Shown in pieces: positions 17,350 to 24,577 of a DNA stretch of 41,300 bases. The notes beneath the pieces were generated by a model. That model ran no database searches, had not been told where the DNA came from, and saw only the letters and a list, made by a program, of their open reading frames with translations. The DNA is taken from positions 170,230-211,529 of the forward strand of contig NZ_KQ970759.1 of NCBI RefSeq assembly GCF_001579175.1, read 5' to 3'. The stretch's first letter is position 1. The number at the start of each line of letters is the position of its first letter. A program made the position numbers and the translations under genes. The stretch is from Streptococcus oralis. Its GTDB lineage: Bacteria > Bacillota > Bacilli > Lactobacillales > Streptococcaceae.

Positions 17350-17796
17350 TCACAAATTTTTAAATTTTTTTAAAATGCGGATTAAGTCTTCCTTTTCGCC
17401 ATCTTCCAAGATGCTGAGTGCTTCTACGATAGAATCAATATGGTCAGGGAGAACCTCTTCGATTTTTCTGCGTCCTGCAGGTGTTAATTTCAGGAAAAAA
17501 GAGCGACGGTCTTTTGGGTCACAAGTTTTAGAAATCCACCTATCTCGAACCATGTTTCGAATAACAACAGTCATGTTTCCAGAAGTGGCCAACATTTTTT
17601 CAATCAAATCCTGAATACGCAGTTCTCCCTTGCTATAGAGGGTTTCCAGAACAGAAAATTGAGTAGGGGTTAGTCCGTGTTCTTTGGCAGCCTTGGTTTC
17701 ATAAGGTTTAAAACTTCGCATCGCTTTATTGAGAACGATAGCCGTCTTCAGGTCTAATTGATTTTGGGAAATTTTTTCTTTCAAATATTGTTTCAT
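17350..17796 (-). CDS. MarR family transcriptional regulator
   Basis: A 148-residue protein with the MarR layout: N-terminal helices, winged helix-turn-helix (LTPTQFSVLETLYSKGELRIQDLIEKMLATSGNMTVVIRNM), wing with DPKDRRSFFLKLTPAG, and C-terminal dimer helices. MarR proteins typically repress themselves and a neighbouring gene until a phenolic or oxidising ligand binds. The obvious target is the FMN reductase gene just downstream. The start codon follows its -10 box by only six bases and has no ribosome site, so the mRNA looks leaderless. Ligand unknown. Confidence 0.92.
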   Translation of the reverse strand: MKQYLKEKISQNQLDLKTAIVLNKAMRSFKPYETKAAKEHGLTPTQFSVLETLYSKGELRIQDLIEKMLATSGNMTVVIRNMVRDRWISKTCDPKDRRSFFLKLTPAGRRKIEEVLPDHIDSIVEALSILEDGEKEDLIRILKKFKNL

Positions 17797-17831
17797 AAGG
17801 GTATTCTATCAATAAATAAATAGAAATACAA
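17796..17831 (-). promoter_or_regulatory. MarR gene promoter, leaderless, with inverted repeat
   Basis: Minus strand: TTGTAT (17831-17826), 17-base spacer, TGA-TAGAAT (17811-17803), six bases, then ATG at 17796. An imperfect inverted repeat, GTATTCTAT (17801-17809) and ATAGAAATAC (17820-17829), covers the -10 and spacer and could be the MarR operator. Confidence 0.6.
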
Positions 17832-17880
17832 GAGGCATGGATTTTATAGGGAAATTATCTCAGAAAGTTCCTATATTCAC

Positions 17881-17916
17881 TTGTAATAAAGGAAGAGAGA
17901 TGGTAAAATAGACGAG
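17881..17916 (+). promoter_or_regulatory. Promoter of the DUF5590 gene, apparently leaderless
   Basis: TTGTAA (17881-17886), 17-base spacer, extended -10 TGG-TAAAAT (17901-17909). Six bases separate it from the GTG at 17916. The GGAAGAGAG upstream lies within the promoter spacer and would not be in the mRNA. Confidence 0.65.
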
Positions 17917-18392
17917 TGAAACTAAGACAGAAAAAAGCAAAAAACAAGCTACTTTTACAGTATGGAATCGGTATTTCTCTGGTACTGCTAGTCATGACGA
18001 CTTCCTTCCTTTATCTGATATCACTCAGCATGAAACCTTATCAAGATGCTAGGGTTGAGGGAGAAAAGCTGGCCAAGCAGTATGCAGAATTGGAACAGGC
18101 AGATCAGGTTGATTTCTATAATGGACTAGAAGGTTATTACAGCGTTTTAGGACATAATAAAAAGCAAGAGGCCATTGCCGTACTGATTGAAAAGAATGAC
18201 CATAAGATTTATGTTTATCAGCTTGATAAGGGGATTTCTCAAGACAAGGCAGCGACGATTTCGAGGGAAAAAGGAGCTAGCGATATTGACAAAGTCACCT
18301 TTGGTCGCTATCAGGACAAGCCGATTTGGGAAGTTAAGTCAGGAAACCACTACTATCTGGTGGACTTTGAAACAGGAGCAGTGATCCAATAA
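17916..18392 (+). CDS. DUF5590 (YpmB-like) membrane-anchored protein
   Basis: A 158-residue protein: a basic N-terminus (KLRQKKAKNK), one membrane segment (about residues 14-35), then an extracytoplasmic domain ending in the PepSY-like HYYLVDFETGAVIQ. It resembles B. subtilis YpmB, which likewise sits directly before aspB. The start is GTG at 17916: it gives the expected positive-inside signal anchor, and no upstream in-frame ATG exists. Function unknown. It ends nine bases before the aminotransferase gene, so the two form an operon. Confidence 0.82.
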   Translation: MKLRQKKAKNKLLLQYGIGISLVLLVMTTSFLYLISLSMKPYQDARVEGEKLAKQYAELEQADQVDFYNGLEGYYSVLGHNKKQEAIAVLIEKNDHKIYVYQLDKGISQDKAATISREKGASDIDKVTFGRYQDKPIWEVKSGNHYYLVDFETGAVIQ

Positions 18393-18401
18393 GGAGGGCA
18401 T

Positions 18402-19580
18402 ATGAAACTATCCAAGCGTGTACTAGAAATGGAAGAGAGTGTTACTCTAGCCAGTGATGCAAGAGCCAAGGCATTAAAAGCTCAAGGAAAGGATGTTCTT
18501 TTCTTAACCTTGGGACAGCCAGATTTTCATACTCCTGAAAATATTCAGGATGCGGCGGTGGAAGCGATTCGAGATGGACGAGCTTCCTTCTATACAGTTG
18601 CTTCAGGCCTACCAGAGTTAAAAGCGGCGGTTAATACCTATTTTGAACGCTACTATGGGTATTCCGTAGCAGCAAACGAGGTTACCTTTGCCACTGGTGC
18701 TAAGTTCTCTCTCTACACCTTCTTTATGGCTGTGGTCAATCCAGGTGATGAAGTCATCATCCCTACACCTTACTGGGTCAGCTATGGAGACCAAGTCAAA
18801 ATGGCAGAAGGTGTGCCAGTCTTTGTCCAGGCCAAGGAAGACAATCACTTTAAAGTAACAGTAGAGCAGCTAGAAGCAGCCCGAACAGATAAGACCAAGG
18901 TCTTGGTTCTCAATTCGCCATCGAATCCGACCGGTATGATTTACTCTCGTGAGGAATTGCTAGCCATCGGAAATTGGGCTGTTGCGCATGATGTCCTTAT
19001 CTTAGCAGATGATATTTATGGTCGTTTGGTTTATAACGGGAATGAATTTGTTCCAATCTCTAGTCTGTCAGAAGCCATTCGCAAGCAAACCATCGTGATT
19101 AACGGTGTATCTAAGGCCTATGCCATGACTGGTTGGCGGGTAGGTTATGCTGTGGGAAATCCTGAAATTATCGCTGCTATGAGCAAACTAACAGGACAAA
19201 CAACCTCAAACCTGACTGCTGTATCACAATATGCTACCATTGAAGCCCTAACTGGACCACAAGACTCTGTCGAAACCATGCGCCAAGCATTTGAGGAACG
19301 CCTTAATACCATCTATCCTCTCTTGTGCCAAGTGCCAGGATTTGAAGTAGTCAAACCCCAAGGAGCTTTCTATCTTTTCCCAAATGTTAAAAAAGCGATG
19401 GAGATGAAGGGATATACCGATGTGACGGAGTTTGCAACGGCTATTCTCGAAGAAGTCGGTCTGGCCTTGATTACAGGAGCAGGGTTTGGTGCGCCTGAAA
19501 ATGTTCGTCTCAGCTATGCCACAGACTTGGATACCTTGCAAGAAGCCATTCGTCGTTTGCATCAATTTATGGAAAAATAA
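18402..19580 (+). CDS. aspC: Pyridoxal-phosphate aspartate aminotransferase, class I
   Basis: A 392-residue fold-type I aminotransferase that interconverts aspartate and oxaloacetate with glutamate/2-oxoglutarate. Conserved: FLTLGQPDFHTPE at the N-terminus, LNSPSNPTGMIY, DDIYGRLVY, and the PLP-lysine segment SKAYAMTGWRVGY. AAGGAGGGC precedes the ATG. The upstream DUF5590 gene is co-transcribed, and asparaginyl-tRNA synthetase follows, which fits aspartate/asparagine metabolism and matches the Bacillus ypmB-aspB-asnS order. Confidence 0.94.
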   Translation: MKLSKRVLEMEESVTLASDARAKALKAQGKDVLFLTLGQPDFHTPENIQDAAVEAIRDGRASFYTVASGLPELKAAVNTYFERYYGYSVAANEVTFATGAKFSLYTFFMAVVNPGDEVIIPTPYWVSYGDQVKMAEGVPVFVQAKEDNHFKVTVEQLEAARTDKTKVLVLNSPSNPTGMIYSREELLAIGNWAVAHDVLILADDIYGRLVYNGNEFVPISSLSEAIRKQTIVINGVSKAYAMTGWRVGYAVGNPEIIAAMSKLTGQTTSNLTAVSQYATIEALTGPQDSVETMRQAFEERLNTIYPLLCQVPGFEVVKPQGAFYLFPNVKKAMEMKGYTDVTEFATAILEEVGLALITGAGFGAPENVRLSYATDLDTLQEAIRRLHQFMEK

Positions 19581-19585
19581 AACTC

Positions 19586-19616
19586 AAAATCTTCGCCTTT
19601 TTGGCGAAGATTTTTT
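19586..19616 (+). terminator. Terminator after the aminotransferase gene
   Basis: AAAATCTTCGCC (19586-19597), loop TTTTT, GGCGAAGATTTT (19603-19614), then more T; a perfect 12-bp stem. Confidence 0.93.
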
Positions 19617-19672
19617 GTAACGAAAATCTCGCGAATTTTCTCTAGTCGAACCTAGCTATCATAGTCTATTTA

Positions 19673-19681
19673 TGGTAAAAT
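19673..19681 (+). promoter_or_regulatory. asnS promoter (extended -10)
   Basis: TGG-TAAAAT without a recognisable -35. The remaining ~45-base leader is too short for a T-box, and no specifier hairpin was seen. Confidence 0.6.
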
Positions 19682-19732
19682 AGTGGGTAATGATGTCTTC
19701 GGACAAGTTAAACGAAAAAAGGAAGATAGATT

Positions 19733-21076
19733 ATGACAAAACGTGTAACAATCATCGAAGTAAAAGACTACGTTGGTCAAGAAGTGACCATCGGAGCCTG
19801 GGTTGCCAATAAATCAGGAAAAGGGAAAATTGCCTTCTTGCAATTGCGTGACGGAACAGCCTTTTTCCAAGGAGTCGCCTTCAAACCAAACTTTATTGAA
19901 AAATTTGGTGAAGAGGTAGGTCTTGAAAAATTTGAAACGATCAAACACTTGAGCCAAGAAACGTCTGTTTATGTGACAGGAATTGTCAAAGAAGACGAAC
20001 GTTCTAAGTTTGGCTATGAGTTGGATATTACAGACATCGAAGTGATCGGTGAATCTCAAGACTACCCAATCACACCAAAAGAACACGGAACAGACTTTTT
20101 GATGGACAACCGTCACTTGTGGCTCCGCTCTCGTAAGCAAGTGGCTGTTATGCAAATCCGTAACGCTATCATTTATGCAACTTATGAGTTCTTTGACAAG
20201 AACGGTTTTATGAAGTTTGATAGCCCAATTCTTTCAGGAAACGCAGCAGAAGATTCAACTGAACTCTTTGAAACAGATTACTTCGGAACGCCAGCCTACT
20301 TGAGCCAATCAGGTCAGCTTTATCTTGAAGCAGGTGCGATGGCTCTTGGCCGTGTCTTTGACTTTGGTCCAGTATTCCGTGCGGAGAAATCTAAGACTCG
20401 CCGTCACTTGACTGAGTTCTGGATGATGGATGCGGAGTACTCTTACTTGACACATGATGAGTCACTTGACTTGCAAGAAGCTTATGTAAAAGCTTTGCTC
20501 CAAGGTGTATTGGACCGTGCTCCCCAAGCCTTGGAAACATTGGAGCGTGATACAGAACTTTTGAAACGCTACATTGCTGAGCCATTTAAACGTATCACTT
20601 ACGATCAAGCCATTGATCTCTTGCAAGAGCATGAAAACGATGAAGATGCAGACTACGAGCATTTGGAACATGGAGATGACTTTGGTTCACCACATGAAAC
20701 TTGGATTTCAAACCACTTTGGTGTGCCAACATTTGTCATGAACTACCCAGCAGCTATCAAGGCCTTCTACATGAAACCAGTTCCTGGAAATCCAGAGCGC
20801 GTGCTTTGTGCAGACTTGCTTGCACCGGAAGGCTATGGAGAAATCATCGGTGGTTCTATGCGTGAGGAAGACTACGACGCCCTTGTCGCTAAGATGGAAG
20901 AACTTGGTATGGATCTTACAGAGTACGAATTCTACCTTGACCTTCGTAAATACGGTACAGTTCCACACGGTGGATTTGGTATCGGTATCGAACGTATGGT
21001 AACCTTCGCAGCAGGTACAAAACACATCCGTGAAGCCATTCCATTCCCACGTATGTTGCACCGTATCAAACCATAA
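19733..21076 (+). CDS. asnS: Asparagine-tRNA ligase
   Basis: A 447-residue class IIb aminoacyl-tRNA synthetase. The N-terminal OB-fold anticodon domain covers about residues 1-110 ([24 protein letters not shown] begins it). Catalytic-core motifs follow: motif 2 around [15 protein letters not shown] and motif 3 GFGIGIERM near the C-terminus. Length and the lack of the AspRS insertion domain separate it from aspartyl-tRNA synthetase. AAGGAAGAT precedes the start. It charges tRNA-Asn in the cytoplasm. Confidence 0.97.
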   Translation: MTKRVTIIEVKDYVGQEVTIGAWVANKSGKGKIAFLQLRDGTAFFQGVAFKPNFIEKFGEEVGLEKFETIKHLSQETSVYVTGIVKEDERSKFGYELDITDIEVIGESQDYPITPKEHGTDFLMDNRHLWLRSRKQVAVMQIRNAIIYATYEFFDKNGFMKFDSPILSGNAAEDSTELFETDYFGTPAYLSQSGQLYLEAGAMALGRVFDFGPVFRAEKSKTRRHLTEFWMMDAEYSYLTHDESLDLQEAYVKALLQGVLDRAPQALETLERDTELLKRYIAEPFKRITYDQAIDLLQEHENDEDADYEHLEHGDDFGSPHETWISNHFGVPTFVMNYPAAIKAFYMKPVPGNPERVLCADLLAPEGYGEIIGGSMREEDYDALVAKMEELGMDLTEYEFYLDLRKYGTVPHGGFGIGIERMVTFAAGTKHIREAIPFPRMLHRIKP

Positions 21077-21084
21077 AATAAATC

Positions 21085-21107
21085 AAAACGCCCCAGGGGC
21101 GTTTTTT
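21085..21107 (+). terminator. asnS terminator
   Basis: AAAACGCCCC and GGGGCGTTTT flank a single A (the real loop opens the inner pairs), followed by TT: a short GC-rich stem with a T-run. Confidence 0.92.
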
Positions 21108-21149
21108 CAAAGTAGAAGAAAGAAGAGGTGGAGAACATGTAAAGCACAG

Positions 21150-21192
21150 TTTAACAAGTGACAAACACAAAGATACAAATACACTTGTTAAA
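21150..21192 (+). promoter_or_regulatory. Palindromic promoter/operator of the MFS transporter gene
   Basis: A perfect 11-bp inverted repeat, TTTAACAAGTG (21150-21160) and CACTTGTTAAA (21182-21192), encloses a promoter: TTAACA (21151-21156), 17-base spacer, TACAAA (21174-21179). The right arm covers the expected transcription start and touches the ribosome site AAAGGAGA. This is the layout of a repressor site; in a longer transcript it would instead form a hairpin next to the ribosome site. Confidence 0.6.
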
Positions 21193-21201
21193 GGAGAAAC
21201 T

Positions 21202-22410
21202 ATGTTTAAACGAAATTACCGGAAGAATATCGGTCTCATGGCTGGTGTGGAATTTTTTGCCTTTCTGGGCATTACCAGCTTTTGGATTCTATTTCTCAGT
21301 CAAAACGGGATGTCACTTTGGCAGATCGGCTTATTGGAAAGCATTTTTCATGCTACCAGTGTCATTTGTGAAATTCCCTCTGGCATGTTAGCTGACCGCT
21401 ATTCCTATAAAACCAATCTTTATCTCAGTCGGATTGCTGGGATTGCGTCGTCTATTCTCATGTTGGTAGGACAAGGTAATTTTTGGATTTATGCCCTCGC
21501 TATGGTGGTGAGTGCCTTGTCTTATAATTTTGATTCGGGGACGAGTGCAGCCATGGTTTATGATTCGGCCGTGGAGGCTGGATTAAAAGATCGATACTTG
21601 TCTATCTCAAGTTTTATGTCAGGAGTAGCAGAAGGAACTCGGTCTTTGGGGACCGTTTTAGCGGGTTTTTTTGTCCATGGTCAATTGCACTTGACCTACT
21701 ATATCATGATTGCCACTTCTATAATCGTTCTTTTCCTAACTTGGATGCTAAAAGAGCCTCGTGTTAAAGCGCAAAAATCTGAGCGCCTGACCATGAAAAG
21801 GATTATGTTGACTGTCAAAGAGGAGTTGCAGAGAAATCCCAGTCTTTTTGGTTGGATGATTCTGTCCCAAATCATCGGGACACTGATGTGCATGTTTTAT
21901 TTTTACTATCAAAATCAACTGCCGGACTTAGAAGGATGGCAGATTTCGATGGTCATGCTAATCGGCAGTGTTTTGAATATCTGGGCAGTTTATCTAGCGA
22001 GTAAGATTGGAAAGAAGTATGCAGCCTTAAATCTCTTTCCAATTCTTGTACTCTTAACGGGAGTGACCTACTTACTTTCTTACTTTGGTACGCCACTGAT
22101 TTATATTTTGATTTATTTGATTAGTAACGCCTTATATGCTCTCTTTCAACCGATTTTTGACAACGATTTACAAAAGCGACTCCCAAGTGAGGTACGTGCA
22201 ACCATGCTAAGTGTCTACTCCATGATGTTCAGCCTGAGTATGATTGTTATTTTTCCTCTAACGGGTTGGCTGATTGATGCTCTAGGTTTTGTAGAATCCT
22301 TCCTTTACTTAGGATTCTTTTTAGTAATCGTCGGCTTTTCACTATTTTTCATTTTGAAAGAGATGGCCAGAGCTGTAGAACTGAAAGAGAATGTTATTTC
22401 TAAGCAATAG
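21202..22410 (+). CDS. MFS transporter
   Basis: A 402-residue protein with about 12 membrane segments. Motif A of the major facilitator superfamily, GMLADRYSYK (residues 61-70), lies between segments 2 and 3, after ICEIPS. The central cytoplasmic loop is basic (EPRVKAQKSERLTMKR). Such proteins in streptococci are usually drug or small-molecule exporters; the substrate is not predictable. AAAGGAGAAACT precedes the ATG. It stands alone between the asnS terminator and the rpsF promoter, and its palindromic promoter suggests control by a repressor encoded elsewhere. Confidence 0.87.
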   Translation: MFKRNYRKNIGLMAGVEFFAFLGITSFWILFLSQNGMSLWQIGLLESIFHATSVICEIPSGMLADRYSYKTNLYLSRIAGIASSILMLVGQGNFWIYALAMVVSALSYNFDSGTSAAMVYDSAVEAGLKDRYLSISSFMSGVAEGTRSLGTVLAGFFVHGQLHLTYYIMIATSIIVLFLTWMLKEPRVKAQKSERLTMKRIMLTVKEELQRNPSLFGWMILSQIIGTLMCMFYFYYQNQLPDLEGWQISMVMLIGSVLNIWAVYLASKIGKKYAALNLFPILVLLTGVTYLLSYFGTPLIYILIYLISNALYALFQPIFDNDLQKRLPSEVRATMLSVYSMMFSLSMIVIFPLTGWLIDALGFVESFLYLGFFLVIVGFSLFFILKEMARAVELKENVISKQ

Positions 22411-22439
22411 AGTTATTTTTCATTTTTATCTTTTTTCTC

Positions 22440-22515
22440 TTGCTATCTACTAGCTTTTCTAGTATAATAGTTTATTGTGAGCAAACCTCACTTACCCCTT
22501 GCAAAGTCTTGGGGT
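22440..22515 (+). promoter_or_regulatory. rpsF operon promoter and structured leader
   Basis: TTGCTA (22440-22445), 17-base spacer, TATAAT (22463-22468). The leader holds two small hairpins: GTGAG/CTCAC (22477-22481, 22487-22491) and ACCCC/GGGGT (22494-22498, 22511-22515). In many bacteria the S6-S18 complex represses its own operon by binding the rpsF leader; whether these hairpins serve that purpose is inference. Confidence 0.65.
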
Positions 22516-22542
22516 CATTAGACCAAAAGGAGGAACATATCA

Positions 22543-22833
22543 ATGGCTAAATACGAAATTCTTTATATCATTCGTCCAAACATTGAAGAAGAAGCGAAAA
22601 ACGCTTTGGTAGCACGTTTTGACTCTATCTTGACTGACAACGGTGCAACTGTTGTTGAATCAAAATCATGGGAAAAACGTCGTCTTGCATACGAAATCCA
22701 AGATTTCCGTGAAGGACTTTACCACATCGTTAACGTTGAAGCAAACGACGACGCAGCTCTTAAAGAGTTTGACCGTCTTTCAAAAATCAACGCTGACATT
22801 CTTCGTCACATGATCGTCAAACTTGACGCGTAA
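22543..22833 (+). CDS. rpsF: 30S ribosomal protein bS6
   Basis: A 96-residue protein, beginning [13 protein letters not shown], with the conserved [10 protein letters not shown]-like segment (here [22 protein letters not shown]). It binds S18 on the platform of the 30S subunit. AAAGGAGGA precedes the start. First gene of rpsF-ssb-rpsR, a conserved order in Firmicutes; the ssb start is 11 bases downstream. Confidence 0.98.
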   Translation: MAKYEILYIIRPNIEEEAKNALVARFDSILTDNGATVVESKSWEKRRLAYEIQDFREGLYHIVNVEANDDAALKEFDRLSKINADILRHMIVKLDA

Positions 22834-22844
22834 GAAGGTAAATT

Positions 22845-23315
22845 ATGATTAACAATGTTGTACTTGTAGGGCGTATGACACGTGACGCTGAGTTGCGTTA
22901 TACCCCATCAAATGTAGCAGTTGCGACTTTTACTCTTGCAGTAAACCGTACATTCAAGAGTCAAAATGGCGAACGTGAGGCTGATTTTATCAATGTCGTT
23001 ATGTGGCGCCAACAGGCTGAAAATCTTGCTAACTGGGCTAAAAAAGGCTCTCTTATCGGGATCACAGGTCGTATCCAGACTCGTAGTTACGATAACCAGC
23101 AAGGACAACGTGTCTACGTAACAGAAGTCGTGGCTGAGAATTTCCAAATGTTGGAAAGCCGCGGAGTGCGTGAAGGACATACAGGTGGGGCTTATTCTGC
23201 ACCAACTGCAGGTCAATCAGCACCTGCAAACCCAGTACCAGACTTTTCACGTTCTGAAAATCCATTTGGAGCAACAAATCCATTGGACATTTCAGATGAT
23301 GATTTACCATTCTAA
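22845..23315 (+). CDS. ssb: Single-stranded DNA-binding protein (replicative SsbA type)
   Basis: A 156-residue protein. The OB fold covers about residues 1-105 ([42 protein letters not shown]), followed by a flexible linker rich in Gly, Ala, Pro and Ser, and the acidic tip DISDDDLPF that docks replication and repair proteins. Its place between rpsF and rpsR marks it as the housekeeping SSB; the competence-induced paralogue normally has a cin-box (TACGAATA), which is absent here. Confidence 0.97.
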   Translation: MINNVVLVGRMTRDAELRYTPSNVAVATFTLAVNRTFKSQNGEREADFINVVMWRQQAENLANWAKKGSLIGITGRIQTRSYDNQQGQRVYVTEVVAENFQMLESRGVREGHTGGAYSAPTAGQSAPANPVPDFSRSENPFGATNPLDISDDDLPF

Positions 23316-23346
23316 TGGACAATTAATACTATAAAGGAGAAAAAAC

Positions 23347-23586
23347 ATGGCTCAACAACGTCGTGGCGGATTCAAACGCCGTAAAAAAGTTGATTACATC
23401 GCAGCAAACAAAATTGAATATGTTGATTACAAAGATACTGAGCTTCTTAGCCGTTTCGTTTCAGAACGTGGGAAAATCCTTCCTCGTCGTGTAACAGGAA
23501 CTTCAGCTAAAAACCAACGTAAAGTAACAACAGCTATCAAACGCGCTCGCGTAATGGCTTTGATGCCTTTCGTAAACGAAGATTAA
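23347..23586 (+). CDS. rpsR: 30S ribosomal protein bS18
   Basis: A 79-residue, strongly basic protein ([16 protein letters not shown] ... [18 protein letters not shown]), the S6 partner on the 30S platform. AAAGGAGAAAAAAC precedes the ATG. Last gene of the operon; its terminator is the first hairpin of an unusual tandem array. Confidence 0.98.
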   Translation: MAQQRRGGFKRRKKVDYIAANKIEYVDYKDTELLSRFVSERGKILPRRVTGTSAKNQRKVTTAIKRARVMALMPFVNED

Positions 23587-23590
23587 AGAA

Positions 23591-23613
23591 AAGACCCTTA
23601 CGGGTCTTTTTTT
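23591..23613 (+). terminator. rpsF operon terminator (first hairpin of array)
   Basis: AAGACCC (23591-23597), loop TTAC, GGGTCTT (23602-23608) and a continuing T-run. Confidence 0.92.
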
Positions 23614-23870
23614 CACGAGCCTTGAAATGAGAGAGCGAGTTGGGTCCAGTGGACCTCTTTTTCATGAGCTCGGAAATAAGAAAGCGAATTAGGACCCCAA
23701 CGGGTCTTTTTTTCACGAGCTTTGAAATGAGAGAGCAAGTTGAGGTCCGGGTGGACCTCTTTTTCATGAGCTTGAAAACAAGAAAGCGAATTAAGTCCCC
23801 AACGGGTCATTTTTCACGAGCTTTGAAACGAGAAGGCGACTTCGGTCCAGTGGTCTTTTTTTCAGACTTT
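23614..23870 (+). repeat. Tandem array of ~50-bp units, each ending in a terminator-like hairpin
   Basis: After the rpsR terminator, five related spacers start at 23614, 23663, 23714, 23765 and 23815 (intervals 49, 51, 51, 50). Each begins CACGAGC or CATGAGC, alternating, continues with a TTGAAAT-like stretch and ends near AGCGAATT. Each leads into a hairpin plus T-run: GGTCC/GGACC (23643-23655), GACCC/GGGTC (23693-23706), GAGGTCC/GGACCTC (23742-23759), then two decayed copies (about 23795-23808 and 23844-23855). Hairpin types alternate, so a ~101-bp dimer may be the unit of duplication. T-runs follow on the plus strand only. Confidence 0.85.
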
Positions 23871-23874
23871 TCCA

Positions 23875-23938
23875 GGACTCTGTTAGAATGGAGTCCCTTT
23901 TGACCTAGTAAGATTCTTTTGTCTTACTAGGTTTTTTC
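23875..23938 (+). terminator. Two further hairpins after the array
   Basis: GGACTC (23875-23880) and GAGTCC (23891-23896), then TTTT; next CCTAGTAAGA (23904-23913) and TCTTACTAGG (23922-23931), then T6. The second is a strong intrinsic terminator. The 23587-23994 interval therefore holds only hairpins plus the next promoter, and no supported gene. Confidence 0.85.
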
Positions 23939-23956
23939 TTTTAATCTTTATTATCG

Positions 23957-23965
23957 TGCTATAAT
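23957..23965 (+). promoter_or_regulatory. GNAT gene promoter (extended -10)
   Basis: TGC-TATAAT, 29 bases before the ATG at 23995; a ribosome site AAAGGAGCAAC follows. Confidence 0.65.
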
Positions 23966-23994
23966 GGTAGGAGAAAGCTTTAAAGGAGCAACTT

Positions 23995-24504
23995 ATGAAG
24001 ACGACATGTTCAATTAGAAAAATGCAAGAATCTGACATAAAAGAACTATCTCGAGGATTTATCAGCCAAGGTTGGCCAAGTAGAGAGGAGATTTTAACTC
24101 GATACTTTAAGGAGCAAGAAAGTGGGGAGAGAGAAGTCTTAGTTGCAGAGGTTGGGGGTGCTGTAGCAGGTTATATTACGATTTTACCCGATGCTAAGCA
24201 GGGCCCCTTTGCTGGAATAGCTCCAGAACTTTCAGATTTCAATGTCTTTGAGCCCTTTCAAAATCAAGGTATTGGAAACCTCTTGATGGAAGAGGCAGAA
24301 AATCGAGTTAAGCTTTTTTCAGACAAAGTGACGTTGGGTGTAGGTTTGCACTCAGGCTATGGACCTGCCCAGAGATTGTACATCAAACGAGACTATATTC
24401 CAGATGGTTCAGGCGTTTGGTATCGAAATCAGCCCTTGGAAATGAATGCGGTTTGTGAAGATATCGGAGAATTGGTCTTGTATCTGTCGAAAAATTTGTT
24501 TTAA
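23995..24504 (+). CDS. GNAT family N-acetyltransferase
   Basis: A 169-residue protein. N-terminal IRKMQESDIKELSRGF fits strand 1/helix 1 of GNAT enzymes; motif A, with the acetyl-CoA pyrophosphate loop, is FEPFQNQGIGNLLMEEAENRV (QNQGIG near residues 91-96); motif B contains YGPAQRLYIKRDYIPDGSGVWY. Substrate unknown. It is monocistronic, between the hairpin array and its own terminator. It may belong to the accessory block with the polysaccharide operon, but nothing in sequence links them. Confidence 0.88.
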   Translation: MKTTCSIRKMQESDIKELSRGFISQGWPSREEILTRYFKEQESGEREVLVAEVGGAVAGYITILPDAKQGPFAGIAPELSDFNVFEPFQNQGIGNLLMEEAENRVKLFSDKVTLGVGLHSGYGPAQRLYIKRDYIPDGSGVWYRNQPLEMNAVCEDIGELVLYLSKNLF

Positions 24505-24550
24505 GACAGATTTTATAAGGTTTAACTTTAAAATAGCAAGAAGTCGTAAC

Positions 24551-24577
24551 TCCCTTTTTCATTAGAGAGGGATTTTT
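24551..24577 (+). terminator. GNAT gene terminator
   Basis: TCCCTTTT (24551-24558) pairs with GAGAGGGA (24565-24572), with G-U pairs, followed by T5. Confidence 0.75.

Noticed and set aside
19620-19732. T-box leader for asnS
   Set aside because: The leader after the promoter is only about 45 bases; no specifier loop or antiterminator seen.
22780-22845. Competence cin-box for ssb
   Set aside because: No TACGAATA-like element; operon position marks the housekeeping SSB.
23591-23870. Possible CRISPR array
   Set aside because: Repeats and hairpins are imperfect and adjacent units share both parts, so there are no unique spacers; no cas genes nearby.
23537-23903. Repetitive ORFs on both strands across the hairpin array (for example 23640-23903 plus and 23613-23810 minus)
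   Set aside because: Unit intervals are 49, 51, 51 and 50 bases, so the frame is not kept between copies; no ribosome site; the translated repeats follow from the DNA repeat. Hairpins with T-runs explain the sequence better.
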